Shown in pieces: positions 37,423-49,763 of a stretch of DNA of 64,000 nucleotides. Within the stretch, counting starts at the first letter, position 1; each line of letters starts with the position of its first letter. The position numbers and the translations under genes were made by a program. Under the pieces are notes generated by a model. The model saw only the letters and a program-made list of their open reading frames with translations. It had not been told where the DNA came from and made no database searches. The stretch is from contig NZ_CP180212.1 of the NCBI RefSeq assembly GCF_047553015.1, forward strand, positions 868,001 through 932,000, read 5' to 3'. This DNA comes from Carnobacterium_A sp047553015 (GTDB taxonomy: Bacteria > Bacillota > Bacilli > Lactobacillales > Carnobacteriaceae).

Positions 37423-37767
37423 ATGAATTTAATTGAATCAATTACAAATGAACAATTACGCGAAGATATCCCAGCTTTCCGTCCAGGAGATACTGTCCGT
37501 GTTCACGCTAAAATTGTTGAGGGTACTAGAGAACGTATCCAATTATTTGAAGGCGTAGTAATTAAGCGTCGTGGAGCTGGAGTTAGCGAAACATATACTG
37601 TTCGTAAAATCTCTAACGGTGTTGGTGTGGAACGTACATTCCCATTGCACACTCCTCGTGTAGCATTAATCGAAGTTATCCGCTTTGGTAAAGTACGTCG
37701 TGCTAAATTATACTACTTGCGTGCATTACATGGTAAGGCAGCTCGTATTAAAGAAGTCCGTCGTTAA
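37423..37767 (+). CDS. rplS: 50S ribosomal protein L19
   Basis: 114 residues from ATG 37423 (MNLIESITNEQLREDIPAF), with GAAGGAG 9 bases upstream; the longer open frame to 37321 runs through the promoter and is not used. Conserved GVVIKRRGAGVSETYTVRKIS and the ending GKAARIKEVRR are present. L19 sits at the 30S-50S interface. Confidence 0.97.
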   Translation: MNLIESITNEQLREDIPAFRPGDTVRVHAKIVEGTRERIQLFEGVVIKRRGAGVSETYTVRKISNGVGVERTFPLHTPRVALIEVIRFGKVRRAKLYYLRALHGKAARIKEVRR

Positions 37768-37778
37768 GAAAATACTAG

Positions 37779-37820
37779 AAGCACGTGATCTCAATTGTGA
37801 GGTTTATGTGCTTTTTTTAT
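37779..37820 (+). terminator. Terminator after rplS
   Basis: AAGCAC..CTCA pairs with TGAG..GTGCTT, followed by seven T. Confidence 0.75.
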
Positions 37821-37877
37821 TTTTAGAAGAGAGAAAAAGTCAAAAGCAAGTAATAAAATAAAAGGCAATTAAAAATG

Positions 37878-37906
37878 ATTGACAAAATTTAGTTTATTCT
37901 GTAAAG
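37878..37906 (+). promoter_or_regulatory. rRNA operon promoter P1
   Basis: TTGACA (37878-37883), 17-bp spacer, TAAAGT (37901-37906). Confidence 0.6.
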
Positions 37907-37968
37907 TAATGTGAGTTGTTGGAAAAAAATCTATGGTTATATCAACAATAAATAAGTTTATATTCACA

Positions 37969-37998
37969 TTGACTTGTTCATAAGTAACGTGATAAGAT
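37969..37998 (+). promoter_or_regulatory. Possible middle rRNA operon promoter
   Basis: TTGACT (37969-37974), 18-bp spacer, TAAGAT (37993-37998). Confidence 0.45.
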
Positions 37999-38068
37999 AC
38001 GTATGCGATAAAAATATAATTTGTTTAAAAAATGAATAAAAATACAAAAAACAAATTTGAGTTTAGTG

Positions 38069-38097
38069 TTGACAAGTTAAGTAACTTCTGGTAATAT
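38069..38097 (+). promoter_or_regulatory. rRNA operon promoter, closest to 16S
   Basis: TTGACA (38069-38074), exact 17-bp spacer, TAATAT (38092-38097), about 200 bp upstream of the 16S gene. It is the strongest of the three. Confidence 0.8.
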
Positions 38098-38128
38098 TTA
38101 GAAGTTGTCAAAACGACAACGCAATCAA

Positions 38129-38159
38129 ATTAGACCTTTGAAAACTGAACAAAGTAAAA
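38129..38159 (+). other. 5' strand of the 16S rRNA processing stem
   Basis: 31 bases starting ATTAGACCTTTGAAAACTG are nearly fully complementary to 39882-39912 on the far side of 16S. The two arms form the RNase III stem that frees pre-16S. A leader hairpin GGTTCG/CGAACC follows at 38178-38198. Confidence 0.8.
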
Positions 38160-38295
38160 TAATAAACTGTGAACGGCGGTTCGGCCAAGGGTCGAACCAA
38201 AAGAAACAAAGTGAATAATTATTCGCTAGCAAGTCAGTTTAATGAGCTTCAAGCATCGTTAAAAAGCGAAACAATCCTAACGGGTTGCTTCAACT

Positions 38296-39862
<1,567 letters not shown>

Positions 39863-39881
39863 AACGGAACCGTCACAGTTG

Positions 39882-39912
39882 TTTTACTTTGTTTAGTTTT
39901 GAGAGGTCTAAT
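39882..39912 (+). other. 3' strand of the 16S rRNA processing stem
   Basis: TTTTACTTTGTTTAGTTTTG and the following bases pair with 38129-38159. The 16S-23S spacer (39855-40055) holds no tRNA gene; the only other element seen is the 5' arm of the 23S stem at 39931-39961. Confidence 0.8.
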
Positions 39913-39930
39913 CTTCTCAAAAAGTAAGTA

Positions 39931-39961
39931 GTTGTTCTTTGAAAACTGGATAGTGTTTAAC
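39931..39961 (+). other. 5' strand of the 23S rRNA processing stem
   Basis: GTTGTTCTTTGAAAACTGG through GTTTAAC pairs with 43013-43043 with one mismatch and one G-T pair. Confidence 0.8.
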
Positions 39962-40055
39962 ATGTAAGAAAATCAAGAAACCAAGAAAACATCGCGTTTT
40001 ATTTTTTAATGTATTTCTTCACCTTAGGGTGAATGGAATAGTTAACATGACCATA

Positions 40056-42976
<2,921 letters not shown>

Positions 42977-43012
42977 TTTTAAACGATGAAGAAACGGTTT
43001 TATTGTCTTATA

Positions 43013-43043
43013 GTTAAACACTATCCAGTTTTGAGAGAACAAC
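43013..43043 (+). other. 3' strand of the 23S rRNA processing stem
   Basis: GTTAAACACTATCCAGTTTT and the next bases complement 39931-39961. Confidence 0.8.
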
Positions 43044-43063
43044 GTTCTCTTATAGCTAAAAGA

Positions 43064-43182
43064 TGTGTGGTGGCGATGGCAAGAAGGTCACACCTGTTCC
43101 CATGCCGAACACAGTAGTTAAGCTTCTTAGCGCCGATGGTAGTGAAGGGTTTCCCTTTGTGAGAGTAGGACGCTGCCGCGCA
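43064..43182 (+). rRNA. rrf: 5S ribosomal RNA
   Basis: About 117-119 nt. The terminal stem TGTGTGGTGG pairs with CTGCCGCGCA, and the conserved GAAGGTCACACCTGTTCCCATGCCGAACACAG core is present (first 20 bases: GAAGGTCACACCTGTTCCCA). It is separated from 23S by about 90 bp and followed 10 bp later by tRNA-Asn. Confidence 0.93.
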
Positions 43183-43192
43183 TCTTTATTTT

Positions 43193-43265
43193 TCCGCAAT
43201 AGCTCAGCTGGTAGAGCGCATGACTGTTAATCATGATGTCGCAGGTTCGAATCCTGCTTGCGGAG
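43193..43265 (+). tRNA. tRNA-Asn (GTT)
   Basis: 73 nt; acceptor TCCGCAA/TTGCGGA; anticodon loop CTGTTAA. CCA is not encoded. First of 12 tRNA genes after 5S. Confidence 0.95.
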
Positions 43266-43330
43266 TACATAGGTATCTATGGAAATAAACAAACAAACAA
43301 GTGAATAGAGAGTTTTATTAGAACGACCTT

Positions 43331-43419
43331 GGAGAGTTGTCCGAGCGGCCGAAGGAGCATGATTGGAAATCATGTAGGCGGTGCACACTGTCTCAAGGGT
43401 TCGAATCCCTTACTCTCCG
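43331..43419 (+). tRNA. tRNA-Ser (GGA)
   Basis: 89 nt with a long variable arm; acceptor GGAGAGT/ACTCTCC; anticodon GGA in TTGGAAA. CCA not encoded. Confidence 0.95.
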
Positions 43420-43431
43420 TCATCCTAGTTT

Positions 43432-43503
43432 GGCCCGTTGGTCAAGTGGTTAAGACACCGCCCTTTCACGGCGGTATCACGGGTTCGAATCCCGTACGGG
43501 TCA
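43432..43503 (+). tRNA. tRNA-Glu (TTC)
   Basis: 72 nt; acceptor GGCCCGT/ACGGGTC with a G-T pair; anticodon TTC in CTTTCAC. Confidence 0.95.
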
Positions 43504-43515
43504 TGTAGTATCACT

Positions 43516-43588
43516 GGAGGTTTAGCTCAGCTGGGAGAGCATCTGCCTTACAAGCAGAGGGTCGGCGGTTCGATCCCGTCAACCTCCA
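43516..43588 (+). tRNA. tRNA-Val (TAC)
   Basis: 73 nt; acceptor GGAGGTT/AACCTCC; anticodon TAC in CTTACAA. Confidence 0.95.
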
Positions 43589-43603
43589 TGTCAAAAATTT
43601 AAA

Positions 43604-43676
43604 GGTCTCGTGGTGTAGGGGTTAACATGTCTGCCTGTCACGCAGAAGATCGCGGGTTCGATTCCCGTCGAGACCG
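43604..43676 (+). tRNA. tRNA-Asp (GTC)
   Basis: 73 nt; acceptor GGTCTCG/CGAGACC; anticodon GTC in CTGTCAC; discriminator G. Confidence 0.95.
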
Positions 43677-43690
43677 TTGCAACAAATTAA

Positions 43691-43766
43691 GGCCTGGTAG
43701 CTCAGTTGGTAGAGCACTTGATTGAAGCTCAAGGTGTCGGCAGTTCGATTCTGTCCCAGGCCACCA
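43691..43766 (+). tRNA. tRNA-Phe (GAA)
   Basis: 76 nt including an encoded CCA end; acceptor GGCCTGG/CCAGGCC; anticodon GAA in TTGAAGC. Confidence 0.95.
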
Positions 43767-43778
43767 TTTTTTAATAGC

Positions 43779-43862
43779 GGAGGGGTAGCGAAGTGGCTAA
43801 ACGCGGCGGACTGTAAATCCGCTCCTTCGGGTTCGGCAGTTCGAATCTGCCCCCCTCCACCA
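43779..43862 (+). tRNA. tRNA-Tyr (GTA)
   Basis: 84 nt with long variable arm and encoded CCA; anticodon GTA in CTGTAAA; acceptor GGAGGGG/CCCCTCC. Confidence 0.95.
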
Positions 43863-43892
43863 TTTTTTTAAAAAGAGTGATCCTTTTTTTAT

Positions 43893-43963
43893 AGGGATAT
43901 AGTTCAATGGTAGAATTATGGTCTCCAAAACCATCGATGTGGGTTCGAATCCTACTATCCCTG
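43893..43963 (+). tRNA. tRNA-Trp (CCA)
   Basis: 71 nt; acceptor AGGGATA/TATCCCT; anticodon CCA in CTCCAAA. Confidence 0.95.
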
Positions 43964-43996
43964 TGTTGTATGTTTAAAAAACTATCCTTTTATTAT

Positions 43997-44070
43997 GGCG
44001 ATTGTGGCGAAGTGGTTAACGCACCGGATTGTGGTTCCGGCATTCGTGGGTTCGATCCCCATCAGTCGCC
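43997..44070 (+). tRNA. tRNA-His (GTG)
   Basis: 74 nt counting the extra 5' G typical of tRNA-His, which pairs with the discriminator C; anticodon GTG in TTGTGGT. Confidence 0.95.
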
Positions 44071-44080
44071 TTTTTTTTAT

Positions 44081-44152
44081 TGGGCTATAGCCAAGCGGTA
44101 AGGCAAGGGACTTTGACTCCCTTATGCGTTGGTTCGAATCCAGCTAGCCCAG
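44081..44152 (+). tRNA. tRNA-Gln (TTG)
   Basis: 72 nt; acceptor TGGGCTA/TAGCCCA; anticodon TTG in CTTTGAC. Confidence 0.95.
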
Positions 44153-44183
44153 TTTTATTGTTTAACCAATCCAATTTAATGAT

Positions 44184-44254
<71 letters not shown>

Positions 44255-44284
44255 TATTTGATAGATGGATTGTTTACCTATCAT

Positions 44285-44368
44285 GCCGACGTGGCGGAAT
44301 TGGTAGACGCGCTGGACTCAAAATCCTGTGCCCGCGAGGGCGTGCCGGTTCGATTCCGGCCGTCGGTA
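44285..44368 (+). tRNA. tRNA-Leu (CAA)
   Basis: 84 nt with long variable arm; acceptor GCCGACG/CGTCGGT (first pair G-T); anticodon CAA in CTCAAAA. Last of the array. Confidence 0.93.
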
Positions 44369-44376
44369 TAAAATAA

Positions 44377-44418
44377 GCACCAAAACGTTAAGTTGTCTTA
44401 ATGTTTTGGTGTTTTTTT
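44377..44418 (+). terminator. Terminator of the rRNA-tRNA operon
   Basis: CACCAAAAC.TTAAG pairs with CTTAA.GTTTTGGTG over a short loop, with seven T after. Confidence 0.88.
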
Positions 44419-44446
44419 GGGTTATACTAATGATTGTATCTTTTTA

Positions 44447-44476
44447 TTGTAAACTAACGGTCTTTTTTGATATGAT
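44447..44476 (+). promoter_or_regulatory. Likely pckA promoter
   Basis: TTGTAA (44447-44452), 18-bp spacer, TATGAT (44471-44476). Confidence 0.45.
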
Positions 44477-44488
44477 AAGAATAATAAT

Positions 44489-44502
44489 TGAAAGCGCTTT
44501 AA
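44489..44502 (+). promoter_or_regulatory. cre-like site (CcpA operator) for pckA
   Basis: TGAAAGCGCTTTAA matches the cre consensus TGWAANCGNTNWCA at all but one position and is nearly palindromic. It begins 12 bp downstream of the -10, a position where CcpA would block transcription when sugar is plentiful. Confidence 0.7.
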
Positions 44503-44606
44503 AAAAAGTGCGAAGAGATGTAATTTACTAAGGAGGGAGATATTCGTTTCATTTTTCTATCAAATAGAGATACATTATGGTAACTATCTAAAAGGGAGTG
44601 GATTAA

Positions 44607-46247
44607 ATGTCAACTAAAGAAACTTTTCAAAAATCAGAGATAAGAAAAGATAACACTATTTTTTCATCTTTAAGATCAGTCATTGAAACAGCTATGTATG
44701 GAAATAATGTGAAAAATATAAGTAGTACAAGTGAAGCATATAAACTAGCTTTGAATTCTCCAGGTACAATAGTGACAGATTTATTAGTAAAGTATCCAGA
44801 AAAGTTAGGTCTTCCAGACGGTGCTAAAGTTTTAGTAGAAAACGGTGGAGCTATTGTTGGTAGAACAGCAGTTGCAAGAAGAATAGTGGGAAATAATAAA
44901 GAAGAGGATGTTCAATTGGCTTCAATCGCTAGAGAGGCTGTTTACCAAGGGTCTTTAACTGAACGATATAAAGCGAGTGCATACGTCGGTTTAGATAAAA
45001 AGTTTATGATAAAAGCTCACCTTTCTGTTCCGAAAGGACAAGAAAATAATGTATATTCTTGGTTGTTAAATTTTCAAATAACAAATGATTTCTATAATGA
45101 CATGTATTCTAATTCACATGAGATAGATGCAGGTGATATTTTTATCTATTCTGATCCTTACTGGAAACATCCTGACTATCCACTTGGGTTAGCATATTTT
45201 GATACCGATCATAATGCAGCTATCATTTTAGGCCTTAATTATTTTGGAGAATTAAAAAAGGCTACACTTACTTTAGCCTGGGGTACAGCTCATAGAATTG
45301 GTTTTGCTTCTTGTCATGGAGGACAAAAGAAATTCACATTGCCTAATGACACAAATTATGTATCAGCTTTTTTTGGTCTATCCGGTTCAGGCAAATCAAC
45401 ATTGACACATGCTAAGCATAATGGTAAATATCCTATTGAAGTTTTACACGATGATGCGTTCATAATCTCATTAACAGACGGATCGTCTATTGCATTAGAG
45501 CCAGCTTATTTTGATAAAACACAAGACTATCCTTCAGATCATGAGGAGGTTGATTATTTTATAACCGTACAGAATGTTGCTGTTACATTAGATAATCTAA
45601 ATAACAAGGTGCTATTAACAGAAGATGTAAGAAATGGAAATGGTCGTACTGTAAAATCACGTTTTTCAACACCCAATAGAGTTGATCGATTTGAAGAACC
45701 GATTAATGCTATTTATTGGATTATGAAAGATGACAGTCTTCCACCAGTAATTAAAGTTGATGACCCTATTTTAGCAGCAAGTTTCGGTGCTACATTAGCA
45801 ACGAAACGTTCAACAGCAGAGCGCTTAAAAGAAGGCGTAGATATGGATAAATTAGTTATTGTTCCTTACGCTAATCCATTTAGAGTCTATCCACTAACAG
45901 AGGATTATGAACAATTCAAACATCTTTTTGAAGTAAATGGAATTGATTGTTATATTATAAATACTGGTTTTTTCTTAGATAAAAAAATTACACCATCTGT
46001 AACCCTTAATAGCATAGAGGCTATTGTAGAGGCTAAAGCTAAGTTTAATTCTTTTGGTGATATTAAGCACTTAAGTTATATGAATGTAGAGGGATATGAA
46101 CCAGATTTTGATAATGAAAGCTATAAACAATTGGTCCATGAAAGATTACAAATGCGTGTAGACCATATAATAGAAAAAAATGAAGCAGGTGGTCTTGATG
46201 TTTTACCTGATGAAGTCCTAGCTGCGATGAAAAAAATAATTAAATAA
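44607..46247 (+). CDS. pckA: Phosphoenolpyruvate carboxykinase (ATP), divergent type
   Basis: 546 residues. It converts oxaloacetate and ATP to PEP, CO2 and ADP, the entry to gluconeogenesis. The P-loop FGLSGSGKST lies at about 256-265 (E. coli has GLSGTGKTT near 248). The second metal/nucleotide motif reads HDDAF rather than GDDE, and NYFGELKKA stands where YAGEMKKG is usual. GGAIVGRTAVARR replaces the TGRSPKDK block, and a conserved arginine region DVRNGNGRTVKSRF follows. Core residues look present, so it is probably active, but it belongs to a branch far from the E. coli and Bacillus enzymes. The cre-like site upstream fits the role. Confidence 0.85.
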   Translation: MSTKETFQKSEIRKDNTIFSSLRSVIETAMYGNNVKNISSTSEAYKLALNSPGTIVTDLLVKYPEKLGLPDGAKVLVENGGAIVGRTAVARRIVGNNKEEDVQLASIAREAVYQGSLTERYKASAYVGLDKKFMIKAHLSVPKGQENNVYSWLLNFQITNDFYNDMYSNSHEIDAGDIFIYSDPYWKHPDYPLGLAYFDTDHNAAIILGLNYFGELKKATLTLAWGTAHRIGFASCHGGQKKFTLPNDTNYVSAFFGLSGSGKSTLTHAKHNGKYPIEVLHDDAFIISLTDGSSIALEPAYFDKTQDYPSDHEEVDYFITVQNVAVTLDNLNNKVLLTEDVRNGNGRTVKSRFSTPNRVDRFEEPINAIYWIMKDDSLPPVIKVDDPILAASFGATLATKRSTAERLKEGVDMDKLVIVPYANPFRVYPLTEDYEQFKHLFEVNGIDCYIINTGFFLDKKITPSVTLNSIEAIVEAKAKFNSFGDIKHLSYMNVEGYEPDFDNESYKQLVHERLQMRVDHIIEKNEAGGLDVLPDEVLAAMKKIIK

Positions 46248-46658
46248 AAAAAGATTAGTTAACATTTATACAAACTATTTCCTATTAAACAGTAGAATAA
46301 ATAATAACAAGCTAGTTATTATTTTCTATCAACGGCATAAGAGAAGTTCATTATTGATAATGTCTACTATATCTATTAAAATAAAGGAAGATTATATAGA
46401 GAGGTTAACGAAATATAAAGCAAATAGGTTCAATAAAATACCAAAAAATAAAAAGATTAGTCCATATGATCATTTCCAATTTTAATAGAAAAGTTATCCA
46501 TTAATCAGACAGAACGGTATTTATGATTAAAAATATACTTCATGTGCTGTTAATGGGTTTAATGAAATAGTCATAAGGTAAGGTATTTCTATAAGAATAG
46601 TATGTCATTAAAAATATAGCACATAAAAAATTACAATAAAAAGAAGAGGGATGGTCCT
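46248..46658 (+). other. 411-bp AT-rich intergenic region
   Basis: No open frame of note. A weak hairpin AATAATAAC/GTTATTATT with a T-rich tail (46300-46325) may end the pckA transcript. I see no convincing promoter for the aminotransferase and no repeat or riboswitch. Confidence 0.5.
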
Positions 46659-47918
46659 ATGGGGATAAGTAATGATAAAGCGACTCGACATTTAAATAGT
46701 TTAGAAAAAGAATACGAAAACTATCTAAATTTTCCACTTAATCTAAATATTACTAGGGGTATCCCTAGTGAAGATCAATTGCAATTATCTCAAGACATGT
46801 TAGGAATGCTTAAAGATCCAGAAGATTTTTTGAGTGAAAATAAAACAGATATTCGTAATTATGGAGAGTTGACAGGTATTGTAGAGGCTAAGGAACTATT
46901 TTCTGCTATTTTAGGATCAGAAAGTAGAGAAACGATTATTGGTGGAAACTCAAGTCTGAGTTTAATGTATTTTGTTTTAACGACTAAATTATTTATGGGC
47001 TCAGCACCTTGGAAAACTGAATCTCCTATCAAGTTTTTATGTCCAAGTCCAGGTTATGATCGTCATTTTTCTATGACTGAAAAGTTGGGAATTGAGATGA
47101 TTCCAATTGAGATGGATGAGAATGGGCCAAATATGGATCAGGTCGAGCGTCTAGTACTACAAGATCAGACAATTAAAGGCATTTGGTGTGTCCCTAACTA
47201 TAGTAATCCAACCGGTATTATTTATTCAGATGAAGTGGTTGATCGCTTAGCAAAAATGAAAACTAGTGCAAGTGATTTTACAATTATGTGGGATAATGCT
47301 TATGCTGTTCATCATTTAACACAGGAAAATAAAGTTGCTAAAAATATATTGACTGCTTGTAAAGAGGCTGGAAATTCAGAACGTCCTTGGATGTTTTGCT
47401 CAACTTCAAAAATTACTTTTCCAGGTGCAGGTGTTTCAGCAGTAGCAGCTTCAGAAAAAAATAGTGCTATGTTAGCAAACGAATTAAGTTACCAAACGAT
47501 TGGTCATGATAAATTAAATCAAATGAGGCATGTAAAATTTTTGAAAAATATAGACCAAGTAAAAAAACATATGGAAAAACATGCTTTGATTTTAAAACCT
47601 AAGTTTGATTTGATTCAAAAGAAACTAAATGAACGTTTTAATGAAAGTAACTTGTTAACTTGGACAAATCCAAAAGGAGGCTATTTTGTTCATTTAACAA
47701 CGATGGATGGATGCGCGACTGAGATTGTTGAATCATTAGATTGTATTGGTGTTAAAGTAACAAAAGCTGGAGCGACTTACCCAAGAGGTGATAATCCTAG
47801 AGATAATAGTATTCGTCTAGCTCCAACATCAGTTGAACTAGTTGATTTAGAACAAGCAATGGACGTAATTGGATTATGTATTGAAATGGTTAGTTTAAGA
47901 AAAAGTAGTAAAAAATAG
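46659..47918 (+). CDS. Aspartate aminotransferase, class Ic type
   Basis: 419 residues, PLP enzyme. The PLP lysine is K251 in CSTSKITFPGAG; PLP-contacting D212, N213 and Y215 are in WDNAYAVHH, and YSNPTG (181-186) and the substrate arginine region SIRLAP are present. Overall sequence resembles the subgroup Ic aspartate aminotransferases (Corynebacterium AspT type, PF12897) rather than the common Ia/Ib enzymes. It makes oxaloacetate from aspartate, the substrate of the upstream PckA, which suggests a shared purpose. AGAGGGA precedes the ATG. Exact amino acid preference is inferred. Confidence 0.8.
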   Translation: MGISNDKATRHLNSLEKEYENYLNFPLNLNITRGIPSEDQLQLSQDMLGMLKDPEDFLSENKTDIRNYGELTGIVEAKELFSAILGSESRETIIGGNSSLSLMYFVLTTKLFMGSAPWKTESPIKFLCPSPGYDRHFSMTEKLGIEMIPIEMDENGPNMDQVERLVLQDQTIKGIWCVPNYSNPTGIIYSDEVVDRLAKMKTSASDFTIMWDNAYAVHHLTQENKVAKNILTACKEAGNSERPWMFCSTSKITFPGAGVSAVAASEKNSAMLANELSYQTIGHDKLNQMRHVKFLKNIDQVKKHMEKHALILKPKFDLIQKKLNERFNESNLLTWTNPKGGYFVHLTTMDGCATEIVESLDCIGVKVTKAGATYPRGDNPRDNSIRLAPTSVELVDLEQAMDVIGLCIEMVSLRKSSKK

Positions 47919-48555
47919 GAATTGAATAAAAGGAGAGATGTATCTATTGTTTCATCTTTTTTAAAATTAAGAGAGTTGGTTCTTTATCAGTAGTGATTTC
48001 TTTAACGTGTTAGAGCTTTGAGTTACTAAACAACTGTTTCACTAATTTGTTTAATGACTCAAAGCTTTTACTATTCATCAATCATTATAATAAAAAACGA
48101 TTATATCATGATCAAGTAGATCAACATGCCGATTAGAGATAGTATATTTACTAAATTATCTTCTTTTTTAAAATCGATTCATTATTTTTCATTAGCTTTA
48201 TTTATCCAGTCTTTTTTTGTGAGATAGAAATAGGAATAATACAATTATCTTTATACCATTTTCTATTAGAGTATTACTACTATCTTTTGTTTTTTTTGAA
48301 GTAATGGGTCCAAATTAGTCAAATAAATTAGAAAATCAGTGTTATCATAATGTATCGTTATCATTTCGTTTAATTAAATCATCTTTTAACCGGTTATAAC
48401 ATGTAGTCAAAAAAGTCACAAATGATACTATTTTTTAATAGAATAAAAAAAAATCCTTATGACAATCCAAGATATGAGTGTCAAATAATGCTATACTATA
48501 GAAATAACTAACAAGAAAATTATTACAGCAAGTCATGTTAGAAAGAGGTTAGAGT
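47919..48555 (+). other. 637-bp gap with two stem-loops, no gene
   Basis: A weak terminator-like hairpin (GAGATG/CATCTT, T-run) lies at 47930-47962. A larger structure at 48014-48066 has outer arms AGCTTTGAGT/ACTCAAAGCT and inner arms AAACAA/TTGTTT. Short minus-strand frames are present but lack starts. An extended -10 TGC-TATACT at 48489-48497 probably drives the next gene. The region may hold a decayed gene, but no family can be recognised. Confidence 0.5.
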
Positions 48556-49410
48556 GTGAAGAAAATAGAATTAGCAAATCAATTTTTAGAAAATAATATG
48601 AGTTTATTTAAATGCCCTGTTTGTGAGTCTAAATTTAATAAAATAGAAAATCATAGTTTACAGTGTGAACAGAATCACTCATTTGATCTATCAAAAAAGG
48701 GAAGTCTTTATTTTTTATTAAAAGGTTCTAAAAATGAATACGATAGAGAAATGTTAGCAGCAAGATACGCGATTGCCCAAGCGGGGCTATTTAATCCATT
48801 ATTAGAAGCTATTTACAGTCATATTGAGTACAAGAAAGACGGTAGTTTATTGGATGTTGGTTGTGGTGAAGGTTCACAACTCGACTATTTAACGCAGTTA
48901 GGATTAACTGGAAATAATATCGGTTTTGATATATCTAAAGATGCCATTCAATTGGCTGCTGGGAATTTTACAAGCGCTTTTTTTTGTGTAGCAGACTTAG
49001 CTCAATCACCATTTGCAACTAATGAATACGATACGTTGCTAAATATTTTTTCTCCTTCAAATTATGAAGAGTTTGAACGATTATTAAAAAAAGATGGGAT
49101 TATTATTAAAGTGGTTCCAGAAAAAGACTATTTAATTGAGCTAAGAAAGTTATTCTATCATGATCAAAAAGAAAAACAGTCTTATTCAAATCAATTAGTA
49201 ATAGATAAGTTTAAGGATCATTTTTTAGAAATTGAGACAAAGCGTATTCGTTATTCATTTTCATTATCAAAGCAAAATTTTTTAGATTTAATGAAGATGA
49301 CACCTTTAGGTTGGGGAGCTAGCGCCGAAGCAAAAGAATATGCACTCAATCATCCCTTATCAGAAATCACGATTGATGTTTGTTTGCTAATAGGTAAAAA
49401 AAAAGCCTAA
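48556..49410 (+). CDS. rlmA: 23S rRNA (guanine-N1)-methyltransferase, RlmA family
   Basis: 284 residues. The N-terminal zinc finger FKCPVC..LQCEQNH is followed by FDLSKKGSLYFLL, typical of RlmA/TlrB, and the SAM motif LLDVGCGEGSQ. It methylates a guanine in hairpin 35 of 23S rRNA; Gram-positive members (RlmAII) act on G748 and Gram-negative ones on G745, so G748 is inferred. The start is GTG at 48556 with AAAGAGGTT upstream. It is a single gene behind its own promoter. Confidence 0.9.
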   Translation: MKKIELANQFLENNMSLFKCPVCESKFNKIENHSLQCEQNHSFDLSKKGSLYFLLKGSKNEYDREMLAARYAIAQAGLFNPLLEAIYSHIEYKKDGSLLDVGCGEGSQLDYLTQLGLTGNNIGFDISKDAIQLAAGNFTSAFFCVADLAQSPFATNEYDTLLNIFSPSNYEEFERLLKKDGIIIKVVPEKDYLIELRKLFYHDQKEKQSYSNQLVIDKFKDHFLEIETKRIRYSFSLSKQNFLDLMKMTPLGWGASAEAKEYALNHPLSEITIDVCLLIGKKKA

Positions 49411-49736
49411 GTTAATATGTAAAGTAAGCAATAAGATAAATAGAATAAGTTATCTAATACAATTAATAAATTCTGACTTGCAAGTTGTTACTGTGGGTGT
49501 TATATTACGTATAAGCTATTATTACTCATTCGTTTTTATCAGGAATCCATCAGATTTTGATAAAAGTTAGTGAAACTTAATAATGCATCATTAACGTATC
49601 ATTTCGCAGTGCTGGACACCGAAATGATACGTTTTTTTTATTTTTAAGTTTGCTAAATTAAGTTTTAAATTTACGTAAAAATGAATGTATTAAATAAGTA
49701 TGTTTTTTAACTAGATAATTAAGCTAAAATAAAAGA
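49411..49736 (+). other. 326-bp intergenic region
   Basis: No coding frame. Its only strong element is the hairpin terminator at 49594-49640; the 180 bp before it show nothing I can name. Confidence 0.6.
49594..49640 (+). terminator. Strong terminator upstream of queG
   Basis: 13-bp perfect stem ACGTATCATTTCG (49594-49606) / CGAAATGATACGT (49620-49632), 13-nt loop, then a T-run. It lies 184 bp after the rlmA stop. Confidence 0.85.
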
Positions 49737-49763
49737 GTGTTTTGGCTAGGGAGGTGTCTTATA

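Noticed and set aside
47953..48030. Minus-strand stretch reading KEITTDKEPTLLILKKMKQ then stop
   Set aside because: Only about 20 codons after an upstream stop, no start and no recognisable family; not called as a gene.
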